Positions 20,081-29,017 are shown, counted from the stretch's first letter. The stretch: DNA of 33,543 nt from DATCYZ01 sp036526195 (GCA_036526195.1 DATCYZ010000165.1:1-33543), one strand, 5' to 3'. Translations and numbers: made by a program. Notes: a model not told the origin generated them from the sequence alone.

Positions 20081-21010
20081 ATGCCGATTCGAGCCGTCAT
20101 TCCATTGTTTCTCGCTCTGTTGATGGCGGGCGATCCTGCGCTGGCCCAGGGCTTCAACGAGGGCTATCGCAAGTGCGAGAAGTGCCACGAGCCGGAGGTG
20201 GAGGTCTGGAAGCAGACCGCGCACTCGAAGGCCTACCAGACGACGCACCGCAAGGACGAGGCGAAGAAGATCCTCGAGGCGGGCGGGGGCGGGGCCAGCA
20301 TGCGGCAGAACAGTAACTGCGCGATCTGCCACTACACCGAGACGAAGAGTTCGGCGAGCGCCAAGCCTCAGGTCTCCTCGGGCCCGTCCTGCGAAAGCTG
20401 CCACGGCGCGTCCTCGGAATGGCGCGACATCCACAACTTCTACGGCGACAAGATCGACGACCCGGCCAAGGAGCCGCCCGCCAATCGGACCAAGCGTCTC
20501 GCCGACGCGCGCAAGGCGGGCATGATCTGGTCGTTCATGACCTATGACATCGCCGCCAACTGCAACGAGTGCCACGGCCTCGCGCACCCCAGGCTGAAGG
20601 GTGAGGTGCTCTCCAAGATGCTCGATGCGGGGCATCCGGGCGAACCCGATTTCGAACTGGTTCAGTATTCGCAGGGCAGTGTGCGCCACCGCTTCTATCC
20701 GCCGGACATGGCGAAGAACGCGGAAATGAAGCCGGCTGAGCTTGGCCGGCTCTACGTCGTGGGGCAAGCCGCGAAGCTGGTCTCGGCAACCGCGGCGCTC
20801 GGGAAGTCCACGCATGCGAAGTACCAGGCGCTGCAAAAGAAGCGCGCGGAGGACGCGCGGGCGGCCCTGCAGCCGGTGGCCGATCTCGCCGAGGTCAAGG
20901 CGCTGCTGGCGAAGCCGAGCCACGACACCGCGCGCAAGGTGGCCGATGCGCTCAAGGACAAGGATGTCTCGGCAAAGCTGAAGCTGCCGGCCAAGTCGAC
21001 CTACAAGTGA
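20081..21010 (+). CDS. Periplasmic tetraheme cytochrome c, c554-like
   Basis: This 309-residue protein has a signal peptide (MPIRAVIPLFLALLMAGDPALAQ, cleavage near residue 22) and four CxxCH haem sites: CEKCH (32-36), CAICH (80-84), CESCH (104-108) and CNECH (161-165). The first haem context (YRKCEKCHEPEVEVWKQTAHSKAY) resembles the cytochrome c554 / multihaem family that takes electrons from hydroxylamine oxidoreductase in nitrifiers. No such oxidoreductase is present here. The C-terminal third is an Ala/Lys-rich helical tail without haems. It is the first gene of the module; a strong hairpin without U-tract (21018-21045) separates it from the next gene. A periplasmic electron shuttle is the likely role. 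Confidence 0.85.
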   Translation: MPIRAVIPLFLALLMAGDPALAQGFNEGYRKCEKCHEPEVEVWKQTAHSKAYQTTHRKDEAKKILEAGGGGASMRQNSNCAICHYTETKSSASAKPQVSSGPSCESCHGASSEWRDIHNFYGDKIDDPAKEPPANRTKRLADARKAGMIWSFMTYDIAANCNECHGLAHPRLKGEVLSKMLDAGHPGEPDFELVQYSQGSVRHRFYPPDMAKNAEMKPAELGRLYVVGQAAKLVSATAALGKSTHAKYQALQKKRAEDARAALQPVADLAEVKALLAKPSHDTARKVADALKDKDVSAKLKLPAKSTYK

Positions 21011-21077
21011 TGAGCCGCCGCCGACGCCTTCACGGCGTCCGGCGGGTGACCGTTCGACCAGTCGTTCGGGTGATCCG

Positions 21078-22814
21078 ATGAACAGCGCCGCACAACTCAT
21101 GCAGCGCCCGCGGCGCTGGGATGCGCCCTTCGACGCGTCGATGTCGGACGCGCTCGTCGCGGAACTGCTTGCGCGCCCGGAATTCGCGTCCATTGACGCG
21201 TCGCGCTTTCCGTCGGCAGCGCCGCTGCACGGGATCCTGAAGAACGACTGCCGGATCCGGACCTATCGACCGGGGGACATCGTGGTGCGCGACGGCGACT
21301 ACGGGAACTCCGCGTACATCGTGCTGTCGGGCGTAGCGCGCGTGGTGCTGCCGCCGGGCCTGCCCGACCATGTACTCGGTCGCAGCGCCGTGCGCAAGCG
21401 GGGCCTGTTTGACGCCCTCGGGGACTTGCTGCGCCGTCCGGCGTTTCCGGAAGTGCGCGAAACCGCCCACTATGAGACGAACGCGGGACGTCCTGGCGCG
21501 GCGGTCGAAGGGCACAGTTCGCTGCTGGATGTCCGCGATCCCGAGGAACTGTTCGGCAAGGGCGTCAAGCCCGGTGCACGGCCGGAACGCCTGCCGCCGC
21601 TGGCCGCGGCGTTCAAGACGGCCGTGCTGTCGCCGGGCACGCTGTTCGGCGAAATCGCCGCGCTCGGGCGGGTGCAGCGCACCGCGACCGTGTTTGCAGA
21701 AGGGGAATGCAGGATTCTCGAGATGCGCTGGCAGGCGCTGCGCGACATCAAGAATCGCGACGAAGGCTGGCGCCAGCGAATCGAGCAGGGCTACCGCGAG
21801 AATCAATTGCGCATCCACCTCGTCGAGCACCCGATGCTGGCCGGACTCGATGCGACCGTCCTGCAGAAAATCGCCGACCGGACGCTGTTCGAGACCTACG
21901 GTTCCTACGAGTGGTATGTCGAGTACAAGATCGGCCGGGCGGACGAGGGCGGGCGCGCCGTCATGGAACCGCCGGTGGCGATGCAGGGCGATTATCCGGA
22001 CGGCCTGCTGCTCGTGATCGGCGGCTTCGGGCGGGTATCGAGCGGTCTGGGGCATGGCGCACGCACGCTCACCTACCTCCGGAACGGCGACCACTTCGGG
22101 CTCGACGAACTGCTGGAGGCATGGAAAGGCGGGCATGACTGTCCGTACGAAACCAGCCTGACCGCGCTGGGCTACCTGCACGTCCTTCGCATCCCGTTCG
22201 ATGTTCTGGCGGAACTGGTATTCCCGCGTGTCGCGCCGCCTGCGGGGCGGATCGTGGACGCCGCGGCGCGACCGATCGCGCAGGACGCGTTCCTCGAATG
22301 GGCGGTCGACGAGCGATACATCAACGGCACGCGCACCATGCTGATCGACCTGGAGAAATGCGTGCGCTGCGACGATTGCGTGCGCGCGTGCTCCGACACG
22401 CATGGCGGCAATCCGCGCTTCGTCCGCCACGGCAACACCTTCGGCAGCTGGATGGTGGCCAATGCCTGCATGCATTGCGTCGACCCGGTGTGCATGATCG
22501 GCTGCCCGACGGGCGCTATTCACCGTTCGACCGCGGGCGGCTCGGTGGTGATCAATGACCTCACCTGCATCGGTTGCGGAACCTGCGCCAACTCCTGCCC
22601 TTACGACAATATCCGCCTGGTGCCGATTCGCGAGCGCGACGGTCGCGCGGTGCTCGACCCGGCCTCGCACGAACCGATCCTGAAGGCGACCAAGTGCGAT
22701 CTTTGCCACGAGCTGCCGAGCGGCCCGTCCTGCGAACGGGCGTGCGCGCACGGGGCGTTGCGTCGTGTCGATATCCAGTCGCTGATCGCGCACGTCGGGG
22801 CTTTGTCGCATTGA
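21078..22814 (+). CDS. Cyclic-nucleotide-binding protein with four [4Fe-4S] clusters
   Basis: The 578-residue protein has no signal peptide and is probably cytoplasmic. Residues 50-220 form a cNMP-binding domain with an intact phosphate-binding cassette (FGEIAALGRVQRTATV, Glu192 and Arg201) but with an insertion of about 85 residues (95-180). Residues 250-385 look like a second, degenerate cNMP domain (HFGLDELL, no cassette Arg). Residues 420-578 are a four-cluster ferredoxin module of the NrfC/HybA/DmsB type: Cys428/431/434/438, 464/467/472/476, 497/500/503/507 and 540/543/552/556. The combination suggests electron transfer gated or tuned by a cyclic nucleotide. It is 7 nt before the dihaem membrane protein gene, its likely partner. 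Function is inferred. Confidence 0.88.
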   Translation: MNSAAQLMQRPRRWDAPFDASMSDALVAELLARPEFASIDASRFPSAAPLHGILKNDCRIRTYRPGDIVVRDGDYGNSAYIVLSGVARVVLPPGLPDHVLGRSAVRKRGLFDALGDLLRRPAFPEVRETAHYETNAGRPGAAVEGHSSLLDVRDPEELFGKGVKPGARPERLPPLAAAFKTAVLSPGTLFGEIAALGRVQRTATVFAEGECRILEMRWQALRDIKNRDEGWRQRIEQGYRENQLRIHLVEHPMLAGLDATVLQKIADRTLFETYGSYEWYVEYKIGRADEGGRAVMEPPVAMQGDYPDGLLLVIGGFGRVSSGLGHGARTLTYLRNGDHFGLDELLEAWKGGHDCPYETSLTALGYLHVLRIPFDVLAELVFPRVAPPAGRIVDAAARPIAQDAFLEWAVDERYINGTRTMLIDLEKCVRCDDCVRACSDTHGGNPRFVRHGNTFGSWMVANACMHCVDPVCMIGCPTGAIHRSTAGGSVVINDLTCIGCGTCANSCPYDNIRLVPIRERDGRAVLDPASHEPILKATKCDLCHELPSGPSCERACAHGALRRVDIQSLIAHVGALSH

Positions 22815-22821
22815 GCGCGCG

Positions 22822-23691
22822 ATGAGCACGACGGCCACGGGACGAACGGCCGCGGGACGCAGCGCGACGGGCGAGCCGTCACGCCCGTGGCGGACCATCG
22901 CGATGTGCTGGGCGGTCGGGGTGACCAGCTGGGCCCTGGTGGCCGGGACCGCGATCTGGTTCGAGCGCAGCCTGCGCAATGGCGCAGTGGTCACCGGCTA
23001 CGCCCTGTTCGCGCTGATGCTGGTTCTTTCGCTGTTCAATCTGCGCAAGCGCCTTCTGGTGCTGCCGGTTGGCACCGTGCGCAGCTGGATGATCGCGCAC
23101 GGCGTGATCGGCGTGCTCGCGATTCCGATCTATTTCCAGCACACGGGCACGCTCTGGCCGGGCGGGTTCTACGAGCAGATCATCGCCATTGCCTTCTACG
23201 CCGCCACACTCTCTGGAATCGCGGGCTATGCGCTCGAGCGAATCCTGCCCCGTCGACTCGCCCACCTCGGTGGCGAGATCATTCAGGAGCGCATCCCCGG
23301 CGAGATCGCCGAATTGCGCGCGCGCGCCGAAGCCCTGGTGCTGAAGGCGGTGGCGGACACCGGCTCGGATACGCTCGGGCGCTATTACGCGGAATCCCTC
23401 GACTGGTATTTTTGGCGGCCGCGCTTCCTGCTCAGCCACCTGGTGGGGGGCGGGCGGGCGCTGCGCTGGATCGAAGGGCACCTGGTCGCCTTGCGTCGCT
23501 ACCTGAACGAGGCGGAACGCGAGCGCCTCGATGCGCTCGAGGCGCTCGCTCTGCGCAAGAACCGGCTGGACGCGCACCATGCGCTGCAAAGCGTGCTCAA
23601 GCTGTGGTTGTTCGTGCACATTCCCGCCGCCGTACTGCTGGTGGCGCTGGCCGCCTGGCACTTGCTGGTCGTCAACATCTACGCCCGATGA
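22822..23691 (+). CDS. Five-helix membrane protein, predicted dihaem cytochrome b
   Basis: The 289-residue protein has hydrophobic helices at about 25-46, 54-75, 88-106, 118-139 and 260-285. Two helices carry His pairs with identical spacing: His93 and His107 in helix 3, His266 and His280 in helix 5 (each H-x13-H). This is the pattern of bis-His dihaem b cytochromes, where two helices ligate one haem near each membrane face. Positive charges (RPWR, LRKR, LPRRLAHL) put the N terminus and the 120-residue loop between helices 4 and 5 in the cytoplasm; that loop is charged and partly coiled-coil-like. No close named family was recognised. It overlaps the next gene by ATGA. Quinol oxidation/reduction or a membrane electron wire is inferred. 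Confidence 0.8.
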   Translation: MSTTATGRTAAGRSATGEPSRPWRTIAMCWAVGVTSWALVAGTAIWFERSLRNGAVVTGYALFALMLVLSLFNLRKRLLVLPVGTVRSWMIAHGVIGVLAIPIYFQHTGTLWPGGFYEQIIAIAFYAATLSGIAGYALERILPRRLAHLGGEIIQERIPGEIAELRARAEALVLKAVADTGSDTLGRYYAESLDWYFWRPRFLLSHLVGGGRALRWIEGHLVALRRYLNEAERERLDALEALALRKNRLDAHHALQSVLKLWLFVHIPAAVLLVALAAWHLLVVNIYAR

Positions 23692-25526
23692 GCACGCCGC
23701 GCCGCTTCGGCCACGAAACGAGCGCCTATGAGCGCCCGGTCCAGATCCTGGTGTGCGGGCATGGCTCGATGTGGCGAAAGCCGTGCTGGCAGGGCCCCGG
23801 GGCGCAGGGGCAGTGCGGCGGCACGGCGGAATGCATTCCGGTTCGGGTGGGCGATCGCTGGGAATGTCGCCGGCCGAAGCAGGCCGGCGGGCGCTGCACC
23901 GAAGGCCCCCTGCCCGACGGCGCCTGCGCGCATCGCCACCTGCCCTGCGTGCCGCAGTCCAGCCTGCGCCGCCGCCGCGGGCGCTGGTCGCTGGCGGCGC
24001 TGGTGGCGCTGTTCGTGCTGCTGATACTCGGTCCCGATCCGACGGCGAAATCGGTGATCAACCCCGCGGCGATCGATCCCGGTGCACTTACCAGCGTGCA
24101 CGCGGGGTTCACGCGCGACCAGGGCTGTCTCGCCTGCCACGAGAGTCATGGCCGGGATGCCCTGGGCTGGCTCGCTGCGGCGTTTCGCAACAACGACCCG
24201 AGTGCGAAGTGCACCGAGTGCCACGATTTTTCCGGGCCGGTGATGCGCGCGCACAATCTCGCGGCCGTCGCCAAGGTGCCGGCCGGCGAGGTGTCTTGCG
24301 TGCGCTGTCACAGCGAGCATCGAGGCGCGTCCGCGGCCATCAAGTCCGTGCCGGACACGACCTGCGCGAACTGTCACGCAAAGGCCTTCGACAATTTCGA
24401 GCGCAAGCATCCGGCGTTCGGCGCGCGTTATCCCTACGTCCGGCCGGGGGCGATCAACTTCGATCACGCAAAGCACCTTCGCGAGTACTTCAGCGATCCG
24501 CGCCATACCAAGAAACCGAACCGGGACGCGAAATTCGCCGCGCTGGCCAAGGACAAGTGCACTGCCTGCCACGCCGTCGAAAGCGCGACGCGCGAAGTGC
24601 GGCCCAAGCCGTACGCCGAGATTTGCGCGGGTTGCCACGAATCGCAGATCACGAAATCCGAACTGGTCCTCATGCAGCCGGAGCGTCTGACCCCGGCGGC
24701 CTCGATGCTGCTCGGGCTGGATCCCGAGGGCGACGACGCCGTGATCCTGCAGCGCCTGAAGAAGCTCTCTGCGGACCTCGCCCGCTCCGGCGCGGACAGC
24801 CTGGCTGCGCTGGCCTCCGGTCTCGAGGTCGAGCGCAAGAAGCGCGCCCCGGCGCTGCTTGCCGGACTGGGGGCCCAGACCGCGCAGGCGGCCGGCGCGG
24901 CATTCTCGGCCGGCCGCATGCCAGAGGGGCCGGCCGAGCTCCCGCCCGGCAGCTGGGCGGCGGGAGAAAGCGCCGAAGGCAACCCGGCGCTGTTCTATCG
25001 GCCGACAGGACACGCCGACCCGGTAGTGCGCGCTTGGAACGAGTTCGCGCGCCGGGGAACACTGGACAAGGACGAGGCCCGGGCGGGCATCGCCAAAACC
25101 GCGTCAGGCGCTTTCCTAGACCCGGAAACCGGGCCGGGCGTGTGCGGGAAATGCCACGGCGCAGCGCTGCGGACCGCCGCCCCGTCCAAGGTGGAGGCCG
25201 CCTGGCAGTATGTTGGCGCCGTGCACGCGCCGTATACCCGATACAGCCATGCGCCTCACCTGGGGCTGGTGGACCCGGATGCCGGGTGCACCGTGTGCCA
25301 CGAACTCAGTGCGCAGTCCCGTTACGCCAAGTACCACGGGGCGGAGAAACCGTTGCCCGCAAACTACGAAAGCAATTTCGCGGGCATCCGCAAGGACGCC
25401 TGCGTTGAATGCCATCAGGAAGGGCGGGTAAGATCCGCGTGCCAAGTCTGCCACGCCTATCATTTGCCGCACCAGTTCAACCTCGGGTTCCGCCAAAAGG
25501 CCTTGAAGGAAGGGAACAAAAAATGA
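23688..25526 (+). CDS. Membrane-anchored decaheme cytochrome c with duplicated four-Cys N-terminal domain
   Basis: The 612-residue protein begins with about 95 residues containing eight cysteines (23, 33, 43, 49 and 60, 70, 80, 87) in two similar units. A basic stretch (LRRRRGRW) and one membrane helix (100-115) follow, placing the N-terminal domain in the cytoplasm and the rest in the periplasm by the positive-inside rule. Ten CxxCH motifs start at residues 147, 175, 204, 226, 291, 313, 486, 534, 572 and 585, and many free His could be distal ligands. A haem-free helical insert spans about 320-480. It is translationally coupled at both ends (ATGA overlaps). It probably takes electrons from, or gives them to, the dihaem b protein. 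The Cys units could bind Fe-S or zinc; this is unproven. Confidence 0.85.
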   Translation: MSTPRRFGHETSAYERPVQILVCGHGSMWRKPCWQGPGAQGQCGGTAECIPVRVGDRWECRRPKQAGGRCTEGPLPDGACAHRHLPCVPQSSLRRRRGRWSLAALVALFVLLILGPDPTAKSVINPAAIDPGALTSVHAGFTRDQGCLACHESHGRDALGWLAAAFRNNDPSAKCTECHDFSGPVMRAHNLAAVAKVPAGEVSCVRCHSEHRGASAAIKSVPDTTCANCHAKAFDNFERKHPAFGARYPYVRPGAINFDHAKHLREYFSDPRHTKKPNRDAKFAALAKDKCTACHAVESATREVRPKPYAEICAGCHESQITKSELVLMQPERLTPAASMLLGLDPEGDDAVILQRLKKLSADLARSGADSLAALASGLEVERKKRAPALLAGLGAQTAQAAGAAFSAGRMPEGPAELPPGSWAAGESAEGNPALFYRPTGHADPVVRAWNEFARRGTLDKDEARAGIAKTASGAFLDPETGPGVCGKCHGAALRTAAPSKVEAAWQYVGAVHAPYTRYSHAPHLGLVDPDAGCTVCHELSAQSRYAKYHGAEKPLPANYESNFAGIRKDACVECHQEGRVRSACQVCHAYHLPHQFNLGFRQKALKEGNKK

Positions 25527-27487
25527 CCTTGGTCCGTGGGAAGGACGGCGAGCGCTCGGGTGGGCGCTTCGTCTGGTTCGCGCAGATCGCCTGCGTGGTT
25601 GCCGGCGTGGCACTCGCCGGTGCTGCCGATGCGCAGCGCAAGCCGCGCGGCGCGGCGCCTTCGGCCGCGCCGAGCGAGTCGGCCCCGGCCCCGGCGCCCG
25701 CCGAGACCGTGCCGGCGGCCGCGCCCGCCGAGGCGACGCCTGCGGCGCGGGGCGCGCGCGGCGCACGCGGGGCGGCCCCCGCGGCGGCGCCAGCGACGAC
25801 GCAGGCCGCCGCCCCGGCGGCCACGGTCGCCGCCGCGGATCCGCACGCGAAAGTGTTCAATGAAGACGCGTTCCCGAGCGCCACGAAGTGCGCCGGGTGC
25901 CACGAAGACATCTACAATGAGTGGCGCGCGTCGAACCACGCGTACGCCGGCATCTCGCCGATGTTCCACAAGTTCGAGCAGCGCATTTCGGAACTCGCGC
26001 CCACCATCGGCACTTTTTGCGTGCGTTGCCACATGGGCGTGGGCACGACCCTGAACGAGCCGCGTGACCTTCCGCTGTGGAAGCGCAGCCAGGTGTCGCG
26101 CGAGGGGGTGACCTGTGTCAGTTGCCACCGCGTCTCGACGGCCTATGGCAAGGTCAACGGCGAACGCAGCATCGAACCGGGCTCGATCCATGAGCCGGTC
26201 TACGGGCCGTACGGCGGCGACGGCGTTGCCGAAGCGGTGAAGAATCGCGGTCGCTACCGGGTCGCGACCGGGCCCGGCCAGCGTGGCACCCCGATGCACA
26301 CCAGCGCCATCAAGTTCGAGCAGATCTCGAAGTCCGAGTTCTGCGTGTCCTGCCACCAGGTCGCGGTCAACCTCGGCATCAAGCTGGAGGTCGTCTGGGA
26401 TCAGTATCGCGCCTCGCCGGCGCACAAGCAGGGCATTTCCTGCCAGGACTGCCACATGGGCAAGGTGCCGGGCAAGGCGGCGGGGTATGCGACCGGACCG
26501 GCGGCGAAGATGGGGCGCGAGACGGTGAATCCGAACCGCAAGCGCTCGAACCACGCGTTCTACGGTCCGGGGTACCCGATCGCGCACCCGGGAATCTTTC
26601 CGCACAACAAGGACGTGCCGGAGGAATGGACGGTCGAGAAGTGGCTGAAATTCGACTACCGCGCGAAATGGGGCAGCGAGGCGTTCGAGAAGGCGGTTTC
26701 TGACGGTCGGCGCAAGGTCCAGTTTCCGCCGGAATGGGCGGATCCGGCCGAGCGCGCCGATGCCTGGCGCATCGTCGAGTCGAATCTGCAGAAGATCGAG
26801 GAGAAGCGGGGGCAGCGCAAGCAGGTGATGGAGAACGGCTCCCGGGTCGACGGCCCGTTCTTCGACACGCCCCCGAAGGCCGGCGAATCGCTTCGGTTCC
26901 GCTACAAGGTCACCAATACCGACCCCGGGCACAACCTGCCTTCGGGCTCGCTCGGCGCGCAACCCGAGATCTGGCTGAATGTGGCGCTCACCGGACCGGA
27001 CGGCAAGCGTGTTTGGGAAAGCGGCTACGTCGACAGTCTCGGCGACATGGCCGACCTGCATTCGATCGACGTGCGCGCGGGCAAGGTGCCGCACGACGGC
27101 CAGTTGTTCAACCTGCAGAGCAAGTTCCTGACGAGCAACGTGAAGGGGACCGACCGCGAGATGTACCTGCCGGTGAACTTCGACGTCGACCAGCTGCCCA
27201 TGCTGCGCCCGGCCCCGCAGCCGGTGAGCGTGCTGAACCATCCCCCCGGCATCCGCATGGAGCAGCGCTCGCTGCCACCCCTGGGCAGCAAGATGGCAAA
27301 GTACCGGGTCCCGGCCGAGGCGATCGCAAAGCCCGGGCGCTACTCGCTTGCAGTGCGCCTGCGAAGTCGGGCGGAGCCGATCTACTTCATGCGGTTCGTC
27401 AATGCGACCGTGGACATGGAGCGCGCGATGAACGAATGGATGCTCGATTTCCACGCCTACACCGTCGAGTTCGAGGTGAAGCCGTGA
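25523..27487 (+). CDS. Secreted pentaheme cytochrome c with Ala/Pro linker
   Basis: The 654-residue protein has a signal peptide (hydrophobic FVWFAQIACVVAGVALAGA, cleavage near residue 37). A flexible Ala/Pro linker covers about 40-105. Five CxxCH sites follow: CAGCH (123), CVRCH (166), CVSCH (198), CVSCH (274) and CQDCH (307). The context KCAGCHEDIYNEWRASNH is like the cytochrome c554/multihaem family. The C-terminal 300 residues lack cysteine and appear beta-rich (LRFRYKVTNTDPGHNLPSGS), perhaps a docking domain. AAGGGA lies 8 nt before the ATG, and the start overlaps the decaheme stop. The long linker would let it reach across the periplasm toward the barrel protein encoded next. Confidence 0.85.
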   Translation: MTLVRGKDGERSGGRFVWFAQIACVVAGVALAGAADAQRKPRGAAPSAAPSESAPAPAPAETVPAAAPAEATPAARGARGARGAAPAAAPATTQAAAPAATVAAADPHAKVFNEDAFPSATKCAGCHEDIYNEWRASNHAYAGISPMFHKFEQRISELAPTIGTFCVRCHMGVGTTLNEPRDLPLWKRSQVSREGVTCVSCHRVSTAYGKVNGERSIEPGSIHEPVYGPYGGDGVAEAVKNRGRYRVATGPGQRGTPMHTSAIKFEQISKSEFCVSCHQVAVNLGIKLEVVWDQYRASPAHKQGISCQDCHMGKVPGKAAGYATGPAAKMGRETVNPNRKRSNHAFYGPGYPIAHPGIFPHNKDVPEEWTVEKWLKFDYRAKWGSEAFEKAVSDGRRKVQFPPEWADPAERADAWRIVESNLQKIEEKRGQRKQVMENGSRVDGPFFDTPPKAGESLRFRYKVTNTDPGHNLPSGSLGAQPEIWLNVALTGPDGKRVWESGYVDSLGDMADLHSIDVRAGKVPHDGQLFNLQSKFLTSNVKGTDREMYLPVNFDVDQLPMLRPAPQPVSVLNHPPGIRMEQRSLPPLGSKMAKYRVPAEAIAKPGRYSLAVRLRSRAEPIYFMRFVNATVDMERAMNEWMLDFHAYTVEFEVKP

Positions 27488-29001
27488 GCCCGGCGCAGAT
27501 CGGTCGTGCCGCGCTCTCGATTTCGCTTGCGGCGTCGCTCGCATTCGCGCTGTCCGCGAAGGCCGCGGACGAGGGCGGGCCGACGCAGATGTCGCCCGAG
27601 GCAAAGCCTGCGCCACACCGCACGGAGGCCTTCGGTCCCGATCCGTCCTATGCCGACAAGCCGTACAACATCGACGACCAGTTGAAGATCTACGGCGGAA
27701 AGTACTCGATCCAGAATCCGCGGCCGATGCTCGAGCTCGGCCGGCCGATGTATCACGGGGGGCCGATTTCCGGTGGCGGCAGCGGGGCGGGGGCGCTGAA
27801 TCCCGCCGACCACCAGTTCCTCGTCTATGGCGACTGGCGCACGGCGTTCGCGCGCAACGTCAACGGCGGCGCGGCCAACAAGTCCGTGCTGGCGACACGG
27901 CTCAACCTCGACGTTGACTGGAAGCTGACCGCCACGGAGCGTGTGCATGCTTTTTTCCGGCCTCTCGATCGCAACGGCAGCTTCACGCGCTGCGAATTCC
28001 AGCAGAATCGCACGCGCCGCTGCTTCGATGAACTGGACCTGAAGGCGGAGACCTTCTTTTTCGAGGGCGACCTGGGCGCCATCGTGTCGGGCGGCCGTGA
28101 TCGCTACACCTCCTGGGACCTGCCTTTTGCCGTCGGCAAAATGCCGTTGCTCTTCCAAAACGGCATCTGGCTCGAGGATGCGCTGACCGGCGTGGCGGCC
28201 TCGATTCCGGCGCGGCACAGTGCGGCGCTCGGGATCTCGAACCTGGATGTCACGTTCTTTGCGGGCTTCGACGACGTGACGACGGCAGGCGTCCGCGATC
28301 TTGCCGGGAACATCCCCAAGCACAAGGTGAACGTCTACGGCGCCACCACCTTTCTCGAGGCGAACCAGGGCTACTGGGAACTCGGCTACGCCTATACCGA
28401 TCCGCGTCGCGAGTTCGCCGACCAGAGTTTCCACAACGTCGGTGTATCGTTTACCCGCCGCTACGGTGGCTGGCTTTCGAACAGCGTCCGCTTGATACAC
28501 AATTTCGGCCAGAAGCTCGCCAGCGGTGCGCGGCAGAATGCCAACGGTACGCTGCTGGTGATCGAGAACTCCCTGGTCACCTCGAAGCCGCTCACGCTGG
28601 TGCCCTACTTCAACGCCTTCCTCGGAAAGGACCGCCCGCAATCGGTTGCCCGCGCGGCGGACGCCGGCGGCATCCTCAAGAACACCGGGATCAACTTCGA
28701 GACCGACGGGCTCACCGGGTTCCCGAAGCTGGACGACACCGCGAACAACACCTACGGCGGCGCGCTCGGCGTGCAGTATCTGTTCGATCTGACCCAGCAG
28801 GTCGTGGTGGAGGTGGCAACGGTGCGGCCGCGCGGCGATGCCGCCAGCCGCACGCTCGCGGGGCGGCAGACGGCGCTCGGCATGCGCTACCAGAAGACGC
28901 TGGACAAGGCCTGGATCTTCCGCGCGGACGCCATTGTCGCGAACCGCGAAAACGCGAAGGATATCGCGGGCCTTCGCTTCGAATTGCGGCGCAAGTTCTA
29001 G
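27484..29001 (+). CDS. Outer-membrane beta-barrel protein of the cytochrome module
   Basis: The 505-residue protein starts with GTG overlapping the pentaheme TGA (GTGA), preceded by GAGG. A signal peptide ends near AKA-ADE (residue 28). The rest is made of alternating amphipathic strands rich in aromatic residues (YWELGYAYTDPRREF, VGVSFTRRYGGWLSNSVRLIHNFG, QVVVEVATVRPRG) and ends with Phe (GLRFELRRKF), the usual C-terminal signal for BAM-dependent barrels. It has no haem motif. Two cysteines (170 and 180) may form a disulfide. By position it could be the barrel partner of the cytochromes. It was not recognised as MtrB; N-terminal MtrB-like CxxC is absent. A porin for a substrate is an alternative. 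Confidence 0.78.
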   Translation: MSPAQIGRAALSISLAASLAFALSAKAADEGGPTQMSPEAKPAPHRTEAFGPDPSYADKPYNIDDQLKIYGGKYSIQNPRPMLELGRPMYHGGPISGGGSGAGALNPADHQFLVYGDWRTAFARNVNGGAANKSVLATRLNLDVDWKLTATERVHAFFRPLDRNGSFTRCEFQQNRTRRCFDELDLKAETFFFEGDLGAIVSGGRDRYTSWDLPFAVGKMPLLFQNGIWLEDALTGVAASIPARHSAALGISNLDVTFFAGFDDVTTAGVRDLAGNIPKHKVNVYGATTFLEANQGYWELGYAYTDPRREFADQSFHNVGVSFTRRYGGWLSNSVRLIHNFGQKLASGARQNANGTLLVIENSLVTSKPLTLVPYFNAFLGKDRPQSVARAADAGGILKNTGINFETDGLTGFPKLDDTANNTYGGALGVQYLFDLTQQVVVEVATVRPRGDAASRTLAGRQTALGMRYQKTLDKAWIFRADAIVANRENAKDIAGLRFELRRKF

Positions 29002-29017
29002 CTCGGGGTCCCGGACG

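Noticed and set aside
21018..21045. Strong hairpin between the tetraheme and cNMP-Fe-S genes as a terminator
   Set aside because: No T-run follows; it may instead affect mRNA processing, so operon continuity is not excluded.
25460..27616. 718-codon minus-strand open frame over the pentaheme gene
   Set aside because: Shadow of the plus-strand cytochrome; no start context or motif, and the plus strand has five CxxCH sites and coupled neighbours.
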